This document shows positions 47,383 through 56,348 of a stretch of 64,000 nt of DNA, in pieces. Position numbers and translations under genes: made by a program. Numbering within the stretch: the first letter of the stretch is position 1; each line of letters opens with the position of its first letter. Below the pieces are notes generated by a model. It had not been told where the DNA came from. It saw only the letters and a list, made by a program, of their open reading frames with translations, and did not search any database. The stretch comes from Chitinophagales bacterium (lineage in GTDB: Bacteria > Bacteroidota > Bacteroidia > Chitinophagales > JADJOU01). The DNA lies in contig JAURJQ010000003.1 of NCBI GenBank assembly GCA_030832185.1, forward strand, positions 62,001 through 126,000, in the 5' to 3' direction.

Positions 47383-47446
47383 TATACCGTGTTTGAAGTA
47401 ATTTTGGTCATTTTTTTTGACCGATTACTAAATTATATGCGGTATA
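47383..47446. repeat. Nested inverted repeat, copy B
   Basis: Outer arms TATACCG (47383-47389) and CGGTATA (47440-47446), each extended by one more paired base outside. Inner arms GGTCA (47406-47410) and TGACC (47418-47422) enclose a seven-T loop. Spacers are 16 and 17 nt. The plan, total length and outer arms match copy A at 27516-27578. It lies in the divergent gap between isochorismate synthase and kbl. Confidence 0.6.
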
Positions 47447-47451
47447 AGCTG

Positions 47452-47459
47452 CAAAGTTA
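47452..47459 (-). promoter_or_regulatory. Candidate -7 box of the isochorismate synthase gene
   Basis: CAAAGTTA on the plus strand reads TAACTTTG on the minus strand, matching TAnnTTTG, but it is 120 bp from the start codon and copy B of the nested inverted repeat lies between them. The repeat would therefore sit in the 5' untranslated leader. Confidence 0.4.
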
Positions 47460-47471
47460 GCGCAATATGCT

Positions 47472-47479
47472 TATTTTTG
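47472..47479 (+). promoter_or_regulatory. Candidate -7 box of kbl
   Basis: TATTTTTG fits TAnnTTTG, 31 bp before the kbl ATG. The -33 region lacks a TTG at ideal spacing. Confidence 0.45.
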
Positions 47480-47510
47480 AACATCAAATCTTTTCAATAA
47501 AATTATAAAT

Positions 47511-48701
47511 ATGTATCCAGATACCTTTAAGCAGCAACTTAGTGCGGAATTAGAATCTATAAAAAATGAAGGACTATATAAAACTGAAAGAATTATTTCT
47601 ACCCCACAGGCATCTAAAATTATAGCTAACGGGAAAGAAGTATTGAATTTCTGCGCCAATAACTATCTAGGCTTATCCTCGCACCCGGAAGTAATAGCTG
47701 CCGCCAAAGAGGGCATAGATAAATATGGATTTGGATTGAGTTCTGTCCGGTTCATCTGTGGCACACAGGATATTCATAAAGAATTAGAGAAAAAGATATC
47801 TGAATTTTTAGGGACCGAAGATACGATTTTATATGCAGCAGCCTTTGATGCGAATGGGGGTGTATTTGAGCCGTTGTTAAACGAACAAGATGCCATCATT
47901 TCGGATAGCCTTAATCATGCCTCTATAATTGATGGTGTTCGACTATGCAAGGCTCAGAGATTTCGGTATGAGAATAATAATATGGATGATCTGGAAAAAC
48001 AGCTCATCGCTGCTAAAGATTGTCGAAATAAATTAATAGTAACCGATGGTGTATTCTCTATGGATGGCTATATAGCTCAACTAGATAAAATACATGAGTT
48101 GGCTGTGAAATATGAAGCTATGGTTATGGTAGATGAGTGCCATGCCTCAGGATTTATAGGCAAGACAGGTCGAGGCACTATTGAGCATTGTGGTGTGCTA
48201 GGAAAGATGGATATCATTACTGGCACATTGGGCAAGGCATTAGGTGGCGCTTCAGGCGGCTTTACTTCTGGTAAAAAAGAAATTATAGAGATTTTGCGTC
48301 AGCGCTCCAGACCTTATTTATTCTCCAATACCTTGATGCCTTCAATTGTATATGCATCTTTGAAAGTTTTAGAAATTCTTTCTAAAACTACGGAGTTAAG
48401 AGATAAATTAGAAACCAATACTCAGCATTTCCGAGCTAAAATGAAAGAAGTAGGATTTGATATTTTAGATGGAATACACCCTATAACTCCCGTTATGCTT
48501 TATGATGCAAAGTTAGCTCAAGACTTTGCTGCCAGACTAATGGATGAGGGCATCTATGTGATTGGATTCTTCTTTCCTGTGGTACCAAAAGGCAAAGCAC
48601 GTATTCGGGTGCAGATATCAGCTAGTCACTCTGCAGAAGAGATCGATAAATGTGTAGCTGCATTTACCAAAGTTGGTAAAGAGCTAAAGGTAATTAGCTA
48701 G
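47511..48701 (+). CDS. kbl: Glycine C-acetyltransferase (2-amino-3-ketobutyrate CoA ligase)
   Basis: PLP enzyme of threonine degradation that splits 2-amino-3-oxobutyrate with CoA into glycine and acetyl-CoA. The Schiff-base lysine is K242 in [28 protein letters not shown] and [16 protein letters not shown] are the conserved substrate and cofactor motifs. The length of 396 aa is standard for Kbl. It is alone in the forward direction; no tdh is seen in the window. Its stop is 3 bp from the stop of the convergent SdpI-like gene. Confidence 0.95.
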   Translation: MYPDTFKQQLSAELESIKNEGLYKTERIISTPQASKIIANGKEVLNFCANNYLGLSSHPEVIAAAKEGIDKYGFGLSSVRFICGTQDIHKELEKKISEFLGTEDTILYAAAFDANGGVFEPLLNEQDAIISDSLNHASIIDGVRLCKAQRFRYENNNMDDLEKQLIAAKDCRNKLIVTDGVFSMDGYIAQLDKIHELAVKYEAMVMVDECHASGFIGKTGRGTIEHCGVLGKMDIITGTLGKALGGASGGFTSGKKEIIEILRQRSRPYLFSNTLMPSIVYASLKVLEILSKTTELRDKLETNTQHFRAKMKEVGFDILDGIHPITPVMLYDAKLAQDFAARLMDEGIYVIGFFFPVVPKGKARIRVQISASHSAEEIDKCVAAFTKVGKELKVIS

Positions 48702-48704
48702 AAC

Positions 48705-49076
48705 TTAAAAGTTCTGTATATTGGTTTTCTCAAAATTCTCTAACTGTTTCTCACAGACTAGTAACATAATAACAGGCAGCAGAACAAGAATCGCACCCTG
48801 AATAGGTAATACTATACTTTGGTCTCGTGTATACCCTGTAATAAAATAACCAACTGTTATTTGAATTAGGAAAATAATAAAGCCAAATATAAGCATAAAT
48901 TTACCACCTAGCTTTTGAGCAAAATCCCAGTTAGATTGATTTTTCATGGATCTAGGGGTTCTATATCCATAGATGCTATTTATTTTTTTAGGAGGGAAAA
49001 AATATAAAATCAGACCCCCAGCAGAAAAAACAACAAGAATAATACTTGGCAAAATATACTTTACTAACTCTTCCAT
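48705..49076 (-). CDS. SdpI-family membrane protein
   Basis: 123 aa with about three membrane spans. The YGYRTPRSMKNQSNWDFAQKLGGK motif between spans is the hallmark of the SdpI/YhfL family. B. subtilis SdpI gives immunity to the SdpC toxin, but most family members have no known role. It lies 26 bp after the T9SS repeat-protein gene on the same strand, so it may be cotranscribed. Confidence 0.82.
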   Translation of the reverse strand: MEELVKYILPSIILVVFSAGGLILYFFPPKKINSIYGYRTPRSMKNQSNWDFAQKLGGKFMLIFGFIIFLIQITVGYFITGYTRDQSIVLPIQGAILVLLPVIMLLVCEKQLENFEKTNIQNF

Positions 49077-49102
49077 AATTGCTTAAAAGGAATCAATAAT
49101 GT

Positions 49103-50938
49103 TTAAAGTTTTTCTATTTTCCGCTCTATGACTTTATTTTCTGATTCTATTTTCAAAATATAAAGTCCATTGACTAGACTCGAGAGATCTATACTGAGTT
49201 TAGACGTCTTGTGCAATGCTGGTTGGGACAGGATCAATTTACCGTCCATACTGTAAATATAGATTTGAGTATTTTTCTCAAAACTAGATGTGACCTCTAT
49301 ATTCAATGTATTCTTAGAAGGTATAGGATAGATATATATTCCGTAGGATTCATTTACATTTATCCCTGCTGGATTATAGACATATACATTCGATTTGAAT
49401 CGACAACTGTTGGAATCCTCAGCTACGACATGATAAGCCCCTGTATTATTGGCAAAGATAGCAGGTCCGCTAGCATTCAACTGTGTCCAATCATTGAAAT
49501 ACCAATAATAGACTAAATACCCGGAATCAGTTTTGAGTTGATTTAATGTAGATTTCACTAAGGTGACTGTTCTAAAAGGATAGATACTGAGGGTTAAAGT
49601 GACGGTGCTATCGCACCCATCTTTGTTCTTTAATGTTGACGTATATGTACCTGCGGTTTTATAATACTGGCCATTAAAGTAGAAGCTATCATAACTACAG
49701 ATTGATTTATTTAATGTGATATTATGTGCCGTATCTTTTGCTAAAACCATAGTGAGAAAACTATCACAACCTACCGCATTGACTAAAGTATCTTTGTATG
49801 TACCCGGTGAATTTATATTCAAACCTTTAAATAACACGGTTTCATTAGAGCAGAATTTGCGATAATAAGTGTATCTCGATGTCTTTCTTGGGGTACGAAG
49901 AATGAGTGTGATAAAGCTATCACAGTTATTAATGGTTTTTTGAGTGTCTAAGTAAATACCTGGATTCTTTTCAAACTGACCTTTGAAAAAGTAAGTATGG
50001 TTTTCACACAAAGAAGTATCTATTATCGTAAACTTAATAGGGTGTACGGTCAAATTTAATGTCACAAAACTATCGCATTTGACGGTGCTAAAACCTGGAG
50101 CGTTAGCTTTCTGAGTCAAAGTATCAATTATAGTAATTAATGTATCTGTCGTGACTCCTGACCCCCAATTCTTACCTTTAAAAAAGAATGGCTGATTAGA
50201 ACAGGTTGTTCGATTTAAAGTCGTAAAGCTAGGTGGTCTTCGCTGTAAGGTAAACCAAATCGTACTATCACAGCCAAATCTATTTCTCAATACTACAACT
50301 TTAAAACCATTAGTGGTAAATGAAGAGTCTCCTATGATGAAGGGGGTATTAGCGCAACCATATTTCGTTGGTACGAAACTAGGACCATTGTTGTTTCTCA
50401 AAAAAACCACTCGTAAATTGATACTATCACAACCATTTGCAGCACCCCCGAATAGAGTGTCTCGCATGGTTTTTAGTCCACCAGTGGTATACTTAAAAGG
50501 TTTCCCTTCGAAGTAAATCGTATCTCTTATACAGAAGGTGTCTATAGTAGGAATGGGGAAGAAAGTTGGACTATTCTTAAAACTTAAAAATAGTTGTATG
50601 ACACTATCACATCCTTTCCTAGAATTGAGTGTATCAAAATGAAAACCAGCAGTGGTGAATACCTTAGAATTATAGGCATATCCATATCCTTGGCAGAAAC
50701 TGTCGACAATAAAAGTATTTGGAATAGTGGGGTGAACAGAAAGATTTAATGTTCTGAATGTATCACACCCTGCAGAAATATTAAAAGTATCATAATAAGT
50801 GCCTGCAGTTTTTAGATAAACACCATTAAACAAAAAACTATCCTCTGGACATATCGTTTGATTAATAGTGTCATAGATATTGCACGAGTAGGATTTTAAT
50901 CCTAAGACTAAAAAGGCAATAAGTATTATTTTCTTCAT
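49103..50938 (-). CDS. Secreted GCDS-repeat protein with T9SS type A sorting domain
   Basis: 611 aa. Signal peptide MKKIILIAFLVLGLKSYSC. Residues about 22-455 hold eight repeats with FNG/FFKG, G.Y.DT and (G/N/K)CDS motifs, of the same kind as those in the 1490-aa protein but more diverged. After a short spacer the C-terminal 75 residues (IYIYPIPSKNTLNIEV, IYIYSMDGKLILSQPALHK, LVNGLYILKIESENKV) are a type A sorting domain. No enzymatic motif is present. A structural or adhesive surface role is a guess. Confidence 0.85.
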   Translation of the reverse strand: MKKIILIAFLVLGLKSYSCNIYDTINQTICPEDSFLFNGVYLKTAGTYYDTFNISAGCDTFRTLNLSVHPTIPNTFIVDSFCQGYGYAYNSKVFTTAGFHFDTLNSRKGCDSVIQLFLSFKNSPTFFPIPTIDTFCIRDTIYFEGKPFKYTTGGLKTMRDTLFGGAANGCDSINLRVVFLRNNNGPSFVPTKYGCANTPFIIGDSSFTTNGFKVVVLRNRFGCDSTIWFTLQRRPPSFTTLNRTTCSNQPFFFKGKNWGSGVTTDTLITIIDTLTQKANAPGFSTVKCDSFVTLNLTVHPIKFTIIDTSLCENHTYFFKGQFEKNPGIYLDTQKTINNCDSFITLILRTPRKTSRYTYYRKFCSNETVLFKGLNINSPGTYKDTLVNAVGCDSFLTMVLAKDTAHNITLNKSICSYDSFYFNGQYYKTAGTYTSTLKNKDGCDSTVTLTLSIYPFRTVTLVKSTLNQLKTDSGYLVYYWYFNDWTQLNASGPAIFANNTGAYHVVAEDSNSCRFKSNVYVYNPAGINVNESYGIYIYPIPSKNTLNIEVTSSFEKNTQIYIYSMDGKLILSQPALHKTSKLSIDLSSLVNGLYILKIESENKVIERKIEKL

Positions 50939-50969
50939 ATGAGCATGTTAAGGCTTTGTATATAATCTA

Positions 50970-50977
50970 CAAATATA
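50970..50977 (-). promoter_or_regulatory. Candidate -7 box of the repeat-protein gene
   Basis: CAAATATA reads TATATTTG on the minus strand, 31 bp upstream of the ATG at 50938. The -33 element is not clear. Confidence 0.5.
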
Positions 50978-51061
50978 ACATGGTTTGTATAGAATTTTAA
51001 AATAAATTTCACCTATCTTATTTAAGGCTAAGTAGTTGCTATTCCTATACCTGATTTAAAC

Positions 51062-51616
51062 TTATGGAGGATAATGTCCTCTGAACTCTACGCAAGGGGC
51101 GCCAGACCAGTTACAATGCTTATGATAGTTGTGTATTTTTGTCAAGGGCTTAGAGGTGCGCTTTGAAACTATGATTGTAAAATCTGGTTCTGCCATGAAA
51201 ATATTGTAACAATTGATATCTATAGGCCCAGTGGACTCCGTTGCGTTTTGATACTTATATATGGTCGATCTGTAGACAGAGTCGTCTTTTTTATCTATAT
51301 TGACTATTGTATATTTACCTGGTGTCAGTCGAACACTAATTTTCCCATATTCATTGGTTGTTAGTGTGTGAAGTATAGGTTTATTCAGTATATTACTATC
51401 TTTTCGAATATAAATTGTACAATTAGGATAGGGTTTTGGTGTACTAAACTCTCGTTCCATTTCTTCTGTAGGTCTTGCACCCCCACACCATTGCTGCGTC
51501 TGGGTAATAGTTAGATTCACTAGAATAGGACCTGGTTTTCGAGAGATTTTCCTTCGTTGAGCGGATAAATCTACAAAAAAAAATAGGAGTAAAAAGAAGG
51601 ATAAAATAATTCGCAT
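51062..51616 (-). CDS. Secreted protein of unknown function
   Basis: 184 aa from the ATG at 51614-51616, with signal peptide MRIILSFFLLLFFFVDLSA, then Q. The frame extends upstream into fabH, but this ATG gives the signal peptide and lies 17 bp after the fabH stop. The middle (about residues 85-125, ILHTLTTNEYGKISVRLTPGKYTIV) looks like a transthyretin-like or carboxypeptidase-regulatory beta-sandwich. The TQQWCGGARPTEEM segment near the N-terminus is one I have the impression of seeing in other Bacteroidota proteins, but I cannot name the family. Confidence 0.7.
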   Translation of the reverse strand: MRIILSFFLLLFFFVDLSAQRRKISRKPGPILVNLTITQTQQWCGGARPTEEMEREFSTPKPYPNCTIYIRKDSNILNKPILHTLTTNEYGKISVRLTPGKYTIVNIDKKDDSVYRSTIYKYQNATESTGPIDINCYNIFMAEPDFTIIVSKRTSKPLTKIHNYHKHCNWSGAPCVEFRGHYPP

Positions 51617-51633
51617 TAAAATAAAATTTATTA

Positions 51634-52620
51634 CTAATAAGCCCACTTCACATAGGCGGCACCCCATGTATATCCCGCGCCAAAGGCACAAAGCATAAGA
51701 TTGTCTCCTTTTTTCAACTGTTTTTCATACTCCCAAAGACATAGTGGAATAGTAGCATTAGTCGTATTTCCATACTTTTGAATGTTGAGCATTACCTTAT
51801 CTTCTGTGAGTCCCGCTCTATCTCTTGCTGCATCTATGATTCGTTTGTTGGCTTGATGTGGCACTAGCCATGCCAAATTATCTTTACTCAGTTTATTTCT
51901 CAACATGACTTCTTCGACTACATCTGCCATTCCTTTTACTGCTTTGACAAATACTTTTTTCCCATCCTGATATACATAGTGTTCATCTAGTAGTTCAGTA
52001 ACAGCATTGAGTGGATAGGCACTTCCATGGCGCTTTACATTAAGATTTTCTATTGCTCCACCAAAACTGTTGCAGTAATTTTGTGTATCAATAATACCGT
52101 ATTCTGAATTTTCCTGAGGCTCTATCATTATGGCAGCAGCTGCGTCTCCGAATAGAATACACGTGTTTCTGTCTTTATAATTCGTTATACTTGACATCAT
52201 ATCGGCTCCTACCAGAATACATTTTTTGTATCTGCCAGATTCTACAAATCGCTGCACAATTTCTATACCAAAGAGAAAACCACTACACCCTGCTTGATAA
52301 TCAAATCCCCATGCATTGACTAGATTTAGTTTTTCTTGTATAATATTAGCAGTAGAAGGCACGCGCATATCTCCTGTAACTGTTGCGACAATGAGTAAAT
52401 CTACTTCCTCTGGTTTAGTATTTGTTTTGAGAAGCAATTCTTCTATAGCCTTGCTAGCCAGTGTGGATGTAGCTCCTTCTTTCAAGATACGTCTCTCCTT
52501 AATTCCTGTTCTGGTTACAATCCACTCGTCATTAGTATCTACTATGGTTGACAACTCTTCATTCGTCAATATATAATCGGGTACATAACCTCCTACGCCC
52601 GTAATAACTGCTTTATACAT
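51634..52620 (-). CDS. fabH: Beta-ketoacyl-ACP synthase III
   Basis: Initiates type II fatty acid synthesis by condensing acetyl- or branched acyl-CoA with malonyl-ACP. The catalytic triad is visible: C112 in YQAGCSGFLFGI, His in WLVPHQANKRIIDAA and Asn in YGNTTNATIPL. The length of 328 aa is normal. It is not clustered with plsX or rpmF here. A -7 box lies upstream at 52643-52650. Confidence 0.96.
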   Translation of the reverse strand: MYKAVITGVGGYVPDYILTNEELSTIVDTNDEWIVTRTGIKERRILKEGATSTLASKAIEELLLKTNTKPEEVDLLIVATVTGDMRVPSTANIIQEKLNLVNAWGFDYQAGCSGFLFGIEIVQRFVESGRYKKCILVGADMMSSITNYKDRNTCILFGDAAAAIMIEPQENSEYGIIDTQNYCNSFGGAIENLNVKRHGSAYPLNAVTELLDEHYVYQDGKKVFVKAVKGMADVVEEVMLRNKLSKDNLAWLVPHQANKRIIDAARDRAGLTEDKVMLNIQKYGNTTNATIPLCLWEYEKQLKKGDNLMLCAFGAGYTWGAAYVKWAY

Positions 52621-52642
52621 AATTAATATATTATTCTAAAAA

Positions 52643-52650
52643 CAAAGTTA
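52643..52650 (-). promoter_or_regulatory. Candidate -7 box of fabH
   Basis: CAAAGTTA on the plus strand is TAACTTTG on the minus strand, fitting TAnnTTTG, 23 bp before the fabH ATG. No clear -33 element. Confidence 0.45.
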
Positions 52651-52719
52651 AACAATTTCTAGACTCTGCTGTGTTTTTCGTTCCTTCTGAACAAAAAAAA
52701 CAAAAAGTATCATATTTAA

Positions 52720-53268
52720 CTATTCTATTTTACTTAAAATGTCAACTATTTTCTCACAGGGAAACTCCTTCGCATAGTTCAATAAATAAAAGTTGCAACG
52801 ATTTCGATCAAAGAGATAGGCAAAATAATAGTTGGACGGTGAAATAACATCAAGACGAGGAAGATCAAGATCTGGAGCATCACTATCTGTGGTGAGGGAT
52901 ACCCCTTTAGGAATTTCAAGAAAAACATTAAAATAGGCGGTGCTTCTATTCACTATGCTTATAGGAGCTTTCTCAATATCCTCAGATTTGAATAAATCGA
53001 TATTAGATCTTAAATGTGTTGCTAAGTAATTATTAATAACATTTACCATGTCGTCTTGCTGAATGTATGGACCATTAAATTGACCGCGTGTCGCCGCTAG
53101 TGCCAAATGAAATCGTTCTTTCTCTAAGATATCTTTTATCTTTATAAAATCGTTCGGAGACTCATATTTAATCAACTTGATTTGAATAGCGCCGAATCTA
53201 TAGATTTCGCCATCTTTTTCTAATTTGCTTATTAGAGTAATGTCATCTATAATGAGCAGTAATTTCAT
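52720..53268 (-). CDS. Conserved-looking soluble protein of unknown function
   Basis: 182 aa, no signal peptide or membrane span. It starts with a beta strand MKLLLIIDDITLISKLEKDGEIY and continues as a mixed alpha/beta domain. I recognise no motif. Its start is 18 bp after the stop of the FucP-like transporter gene, so it is probably cotranscribed with it. Codon use matches the neighbours. Confidence 0.6.
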   Translation of the reverse strand: MKLLLIIDDITLISKLEKDGEIYRFGAIQIKLIKYESPNDFIKIKDILEKERFHLALAATRGQFNGPYIQQDDMVNVINNYLATHLRSNIDLFKSEDIEKAPISIVNRSTAYFNVFLEIPKGVSLTTDSDAPDLDLPRLDVISPSNYYFAYLFDRNRCNFYLLNYAKEFPCEKIVDILSKIE

Positions 53269-53286
53269 ATTTACTTATATATATAA

Positions 53287-54708
53287 TTATTTAGTATCAT
53301 AATCAATACCCTGACTTTTTAGAATAGATTTTGCATGATACCCATACCAGGCAAGAAAAATAAAACAAATGAAGGCTAACCAATAAGATGATTGAATACC
53401 GATCGCTGGTAAATCACTTAAGTACCCTTGGATGGGAGGAATTAATGCGCCTCCGAGAATCATAGAGACTAAAAGGGAAGATCCTTGATTCGTATATTTA
53501 CCTAACCCTGCTATAGCTAGATTGAATATGCATGGCCACATCACTGAGCAGAATAATCCCCCACTGATAAATGAGTATAAGGCTAGATCTCCATAAGTCA
53601 GAATTCCTACTACCATCATTAATGCAGCCATACTTCCAAAAATCATCAATGTTTTAGCAGGTTTTTCTCTAGCGAAATAATTAGCTATGATAAATACGAC
53701 AATCCAAACTGAATAAATGAATAAATCACTGACACCGCCTTCTCGTATATTATTGAAAAAGAGCACAACGCCAAAGGCTATGAAAGGAACTAGGTACTGC
53801 AATAGTTTTTTGGTATTATCTGCAAAGCTAAAGGCATGAATAGCTCCTGTCCATCGACCTATCATGAGACTTCCCCAGTATAGTGACACATATTTGGCTA
53901 CCTGCGTATGGTCTACACCTTTTATATTCGGGTCTTCTAGCAATTCACCTAGGTTAGAACCTACTGATACTTCTACCCCTACATAAATAAATATGGCCAT
54001 CATGCCCCATACAAGTTGAGGAAATTTCAAAGCTCCTAAGCCACTTTCTTTTGCTTCGTCTAGCTTAGGCTCAGGCAATTTTGACAACCAAAGAAAAATA
54101 GCAACTAATAATAGAACCAAAGATAGAAGAATAAAAGGTAGTTTTAGTGATTCTAAACCAATGCTCTGGTTCACTGCATTCGCTTTGGCAGAGTCGAATA
54201 AAGCATATCCAAAAATGACAGGACCTAATGACGTACCTAATGAATTTATACTCCCCGCTAAATTCAATCTGAACGAGCCTTTAGCTGGATCACCTAAATT
54301 GATAACGTATGGATTAGCCACTATTTGTAATATGGAAAATCCAAATGCAATGACGAATAATCCTATCAGAAAATATAGATATTGATTTTGACTTACAGCA
54401 GGTATAAAGAGCATAGCGCCAATGGCAGAAACAATCATGCCTCCGACCAGACCTCTTTTCATTCCAAACTTATTAAATGGATCTCCAAAACGATAAGACC
54501 AAACAAAATAAATCATAGAACCTACAAAGTATGCAATGTAAAAAGCAGTATCAACTAATTGAGATTGAAACTGTGTAAGTTGAAAATGATGCTTAAGCAC
54601 AGGTATCAATACACCATTGCTAGCCGCTACGAATCCCCAGAAAAAAAATACAGAAATAATAGAGATCAAAGCACTTGAATAACTCTCATCTTGATTTGAT
54701 TTTGTCAT
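53287..54708 (-). CDS. Sugar:proton symporter of the FucP family (MFS)
   Basis: 473 aa with 12 predicted membrane spans. FFFWGFVAASNGVLIPVLKHHFQLTQFQSQLVDTAFYIAYF is the family's first-helix signature, and IVANPYVINLGDP is the helix IV-V motif. These point to the FucP/GluP branch that imports fucose, glucose, galactose or N-acetylglucosamine. The substrate is not resolvable here and no catabolic genes are adjacent. It is followed by a small unknown gene in the same direction. Confidence 0.88.
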   Translation of the reverse strand: MTKSNQDESYSSALISIISVFFFWGFVAASNGVLIPVLKHHFQLTQFQSQLVDTAFYIAYFVGSMIYFVWSYRFGDPFNKFGMKRGLVGGMIVSAIGAMLFIPAVSQNQYLYFLIGLFVIAFGFSILQIVANPYVINLGDPAKGSFRLNLAGSINSLGTSLGPVIFGYALFDSAKANAVNQSIGLESLKLPFILLSLVLLLVAIFLWLSKLPEPKLDEAKESGLGALKFPQLVWGMMAIFIYVGVEVSVGSNLGELLEDPNIKGVDHTQVAKYVSLYWGSLMIGRWTGAIHAFSFADNTKKLLQYLVPFIAFGVVLFFNNIREGGVSDLFIYSVWIVVFIIANYFAREKPAKTLMIFGSMAALMMVVGILTYGDLALYSFISGGLFCSVMWPCIFNLAIAGLGKYTNQGSSLLVSMILGGALIPPIQGYLSDLPAIGIQSSYWLAFICFIFLAWYGYHAKSILKSQGIDYDTK

Positions 54709-54798
54709 TTTAAACTTATTTTAAGATTTAAAAGTATCATTTTTTCATTAATCCAAAGCAGATCTTTCTGCCTTTATCTCTTTGTGTCAAAAAAACTA

Positions 54799-54806
54799 TA
54801 TATTTG
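54799..54806 (+). promoter_or_regulatory. glyS -7 box, implying a very short leader
   Basis: TATATTTG is a perfect TAnnTTTG and overlaps the first in-frame ATG (54804), which rules that ATG out as start. The next ATG (54816) is 9 nt after the box, so the leader would be roughly 3-6 nt. Confidence 0.55.
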
Positions 54807-54815
54807 TACTTAATT

Positions 54816-56342
54816 ATGAGTGAAGATTTGTTTAAAAATATTATTTCCCACAGCAAGGAATACGGATTCATTTTTCCATCGAGTGATATCTATGATGGAT
54901 TGAGTGCAGTCTACGATTATGGTCAGAATGGAGTACTGCTGAAAAATAATTTGAAAGAGTATTGGTGGAAATCAATGGTGCAAATGCATGAGAATATAGT
55001 AGGCATAGATACAGCTATTTTTATGCATCCTAAGATATGGAAAGCCAGTGGACACGTAGATGCCTTCAATGATCCATTGATAGACAATAAGGACAGTAAG
55101 AAGCGATATAGAGCTGATGTATTAATAGAAGACTACATGGCCAAACTAGATGAGAAAATAGAAAAAGAAGTCGAGAAATCTAGAAAACGATTTGGTGACA
55201 GTTTTGATGAGAAATTATTTAGAGAGACTAACCCGCGTATACTTGAAAATAAAGATAATCGAAATGTTGTAGAAGTAAGATTTAAAAAGGCTCTAGAAGC
55301 CTCGAATTTAGATGAAATCAAAAAAATAATTGAAGATTGTGAAATTGTCTGTCCTGTGAGTGGTAGTAAAAATTGGACAGATGTTCGTCAGTTCAATTTA
55401 ATGTTCTCTACACAGATGGGTTCGGTAGCAGAAGGAGCGGATACCATATACTTAAGACCAGAGACGGCACAGGGTATTTTTGTCAATTTTCTGAACGTAC
55501 TCAATACCTCTCGTCAGCGAATTCCGTTCGGTATAGCCCAGATAGGAAAGGCATTTAGAAATGAAATCGTGGCCCGTCAGTTTATCTTCCGTATGCGTGA
55601 ATTTGAGCAAATGGAAATGCAATATTTTGTTCGTCCAGGTACAGAAATGGTGGCGTATGAATATTGGAAAAACACACGAATCAGTTGGCATAAAAAGTTA
55701 GGATTAGGGGAAGATAAGTATAGATTTCATGACCATCTAAAGACTGCTCATTATGCCAATGCTGCAGTTGATATTGAGTTTGATTTCCCTTTTGGTATCA
55801 AAGAGTTAGAAGGCATTCATTCTAGAACGGATTTTGATTTGAAGCAGCATCAAGAATTATCCGGTAAGAAACTGCAGTATTTTGATCCTGAATTGAATGA
55901 AAATTATATTCCTTATGTAGTAGAAACATCCTTAGGATTAGATAGATTGTTTTTAGCTGTTCTTTCTGCAGCATATACCGAAGAAAAATTGGAAAACGAC
56001 ACCCGAATAGTATTGAAAATACCGCCCGTTTTAGCTCCAATAAAAATAGCCATTTTACCATTGGTTAAAAAAGATGGTCTTCCTGAAAAAGCACGGGAAA
56101 TATTTAACCAATTAAAACTCGATTATCATATAGTTTATGATGAAAAAGATGCTGTAGGTAGACGATATAGAAGACAAGATGCTATCGGTACGCCTTTTTG
56201 TATTACCATAGATTACGATACTTTCACCGACCATATGGTTACTATTCGAGAAAGAGACTCTATGGCACAAGAGCGTATAGCAATAACTGAACTTTCAACT
56301 TATTTTTCGGATAAATTATCTTGGAAAACTATATTAAATTAA
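54816..56342 (+). CDS. glyS: Glycine--tRNA ligase (homodimeric type)
   Basis: Class II aminoacyl-tRNA synthetase charging tRNA-Gly. The 508-aa single-chain form belongs to the alpha2 type, not the alpha2beta2 type of E. coli. Motif 2 is FGIAQIGKAFRNEIVARQFIFRMREFEQMEMQYF; motif 3 is YVVETSLGLDRLFLAVL. The C-terminal anticodon domain begins VLAPIKIAILPLVKKDG. The start was set by the promoter evidence just upstream. The enoyl-CoA hydratase gene begins 6 bp after the stop. Confidence 0.96.
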   Translation: MSEDLFKNIISHSKEYGFIFPSSDIYDGLSAVYDYGQNGVLLKNNLKEYWWKSMVQMHENIVGIDTAIFMHPKIWKASGHVDAFNDPLIDNKDSKKRYRADVLIEDYMAKLDEKIEKEVEKSRKRFGDSFDEKLFRETNPRILENKDNRNVVEVRFKKALEASNLDEIKKIIEDCEIVCPVSGSKNWTDVRQFNLMFSTQMGSVAEGADTIYLRPETAQGIFVNFLNVLNTSRQRIPFGIAQIGKAFRNEIVARQFIFRMREFEQMEMQYFVRPGTEMVAYEYWKNTRISWHKKLGLGEDKYRFHDHLKTAHYANAAVDIEFDFPFGIKELEGIHSRTDFDLKQHQELSGKKLQYFDPELNENYIPYVVETSLGLDRLFLAVLSAAYTEEKLENDTRIVLKIPPVLAPIKIAILPLVKKDGLPEKAREIFNQLKLDYHIVYDEKDAVGRRYRRQDAIGTPFCITIDYDTFTDHMVTIRERDSMAQERIAITELSTYFSDKLSWKTILN

Positions 56343-56348
56343 TAAAAA

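Noticed and set aside
48705-49076. SdpI-like protein as evidence of a bacteriocin immunity locus
   Set aside because: No SdpC-like or other toxin gene is near, and most SdpI-family proteins have no such role.
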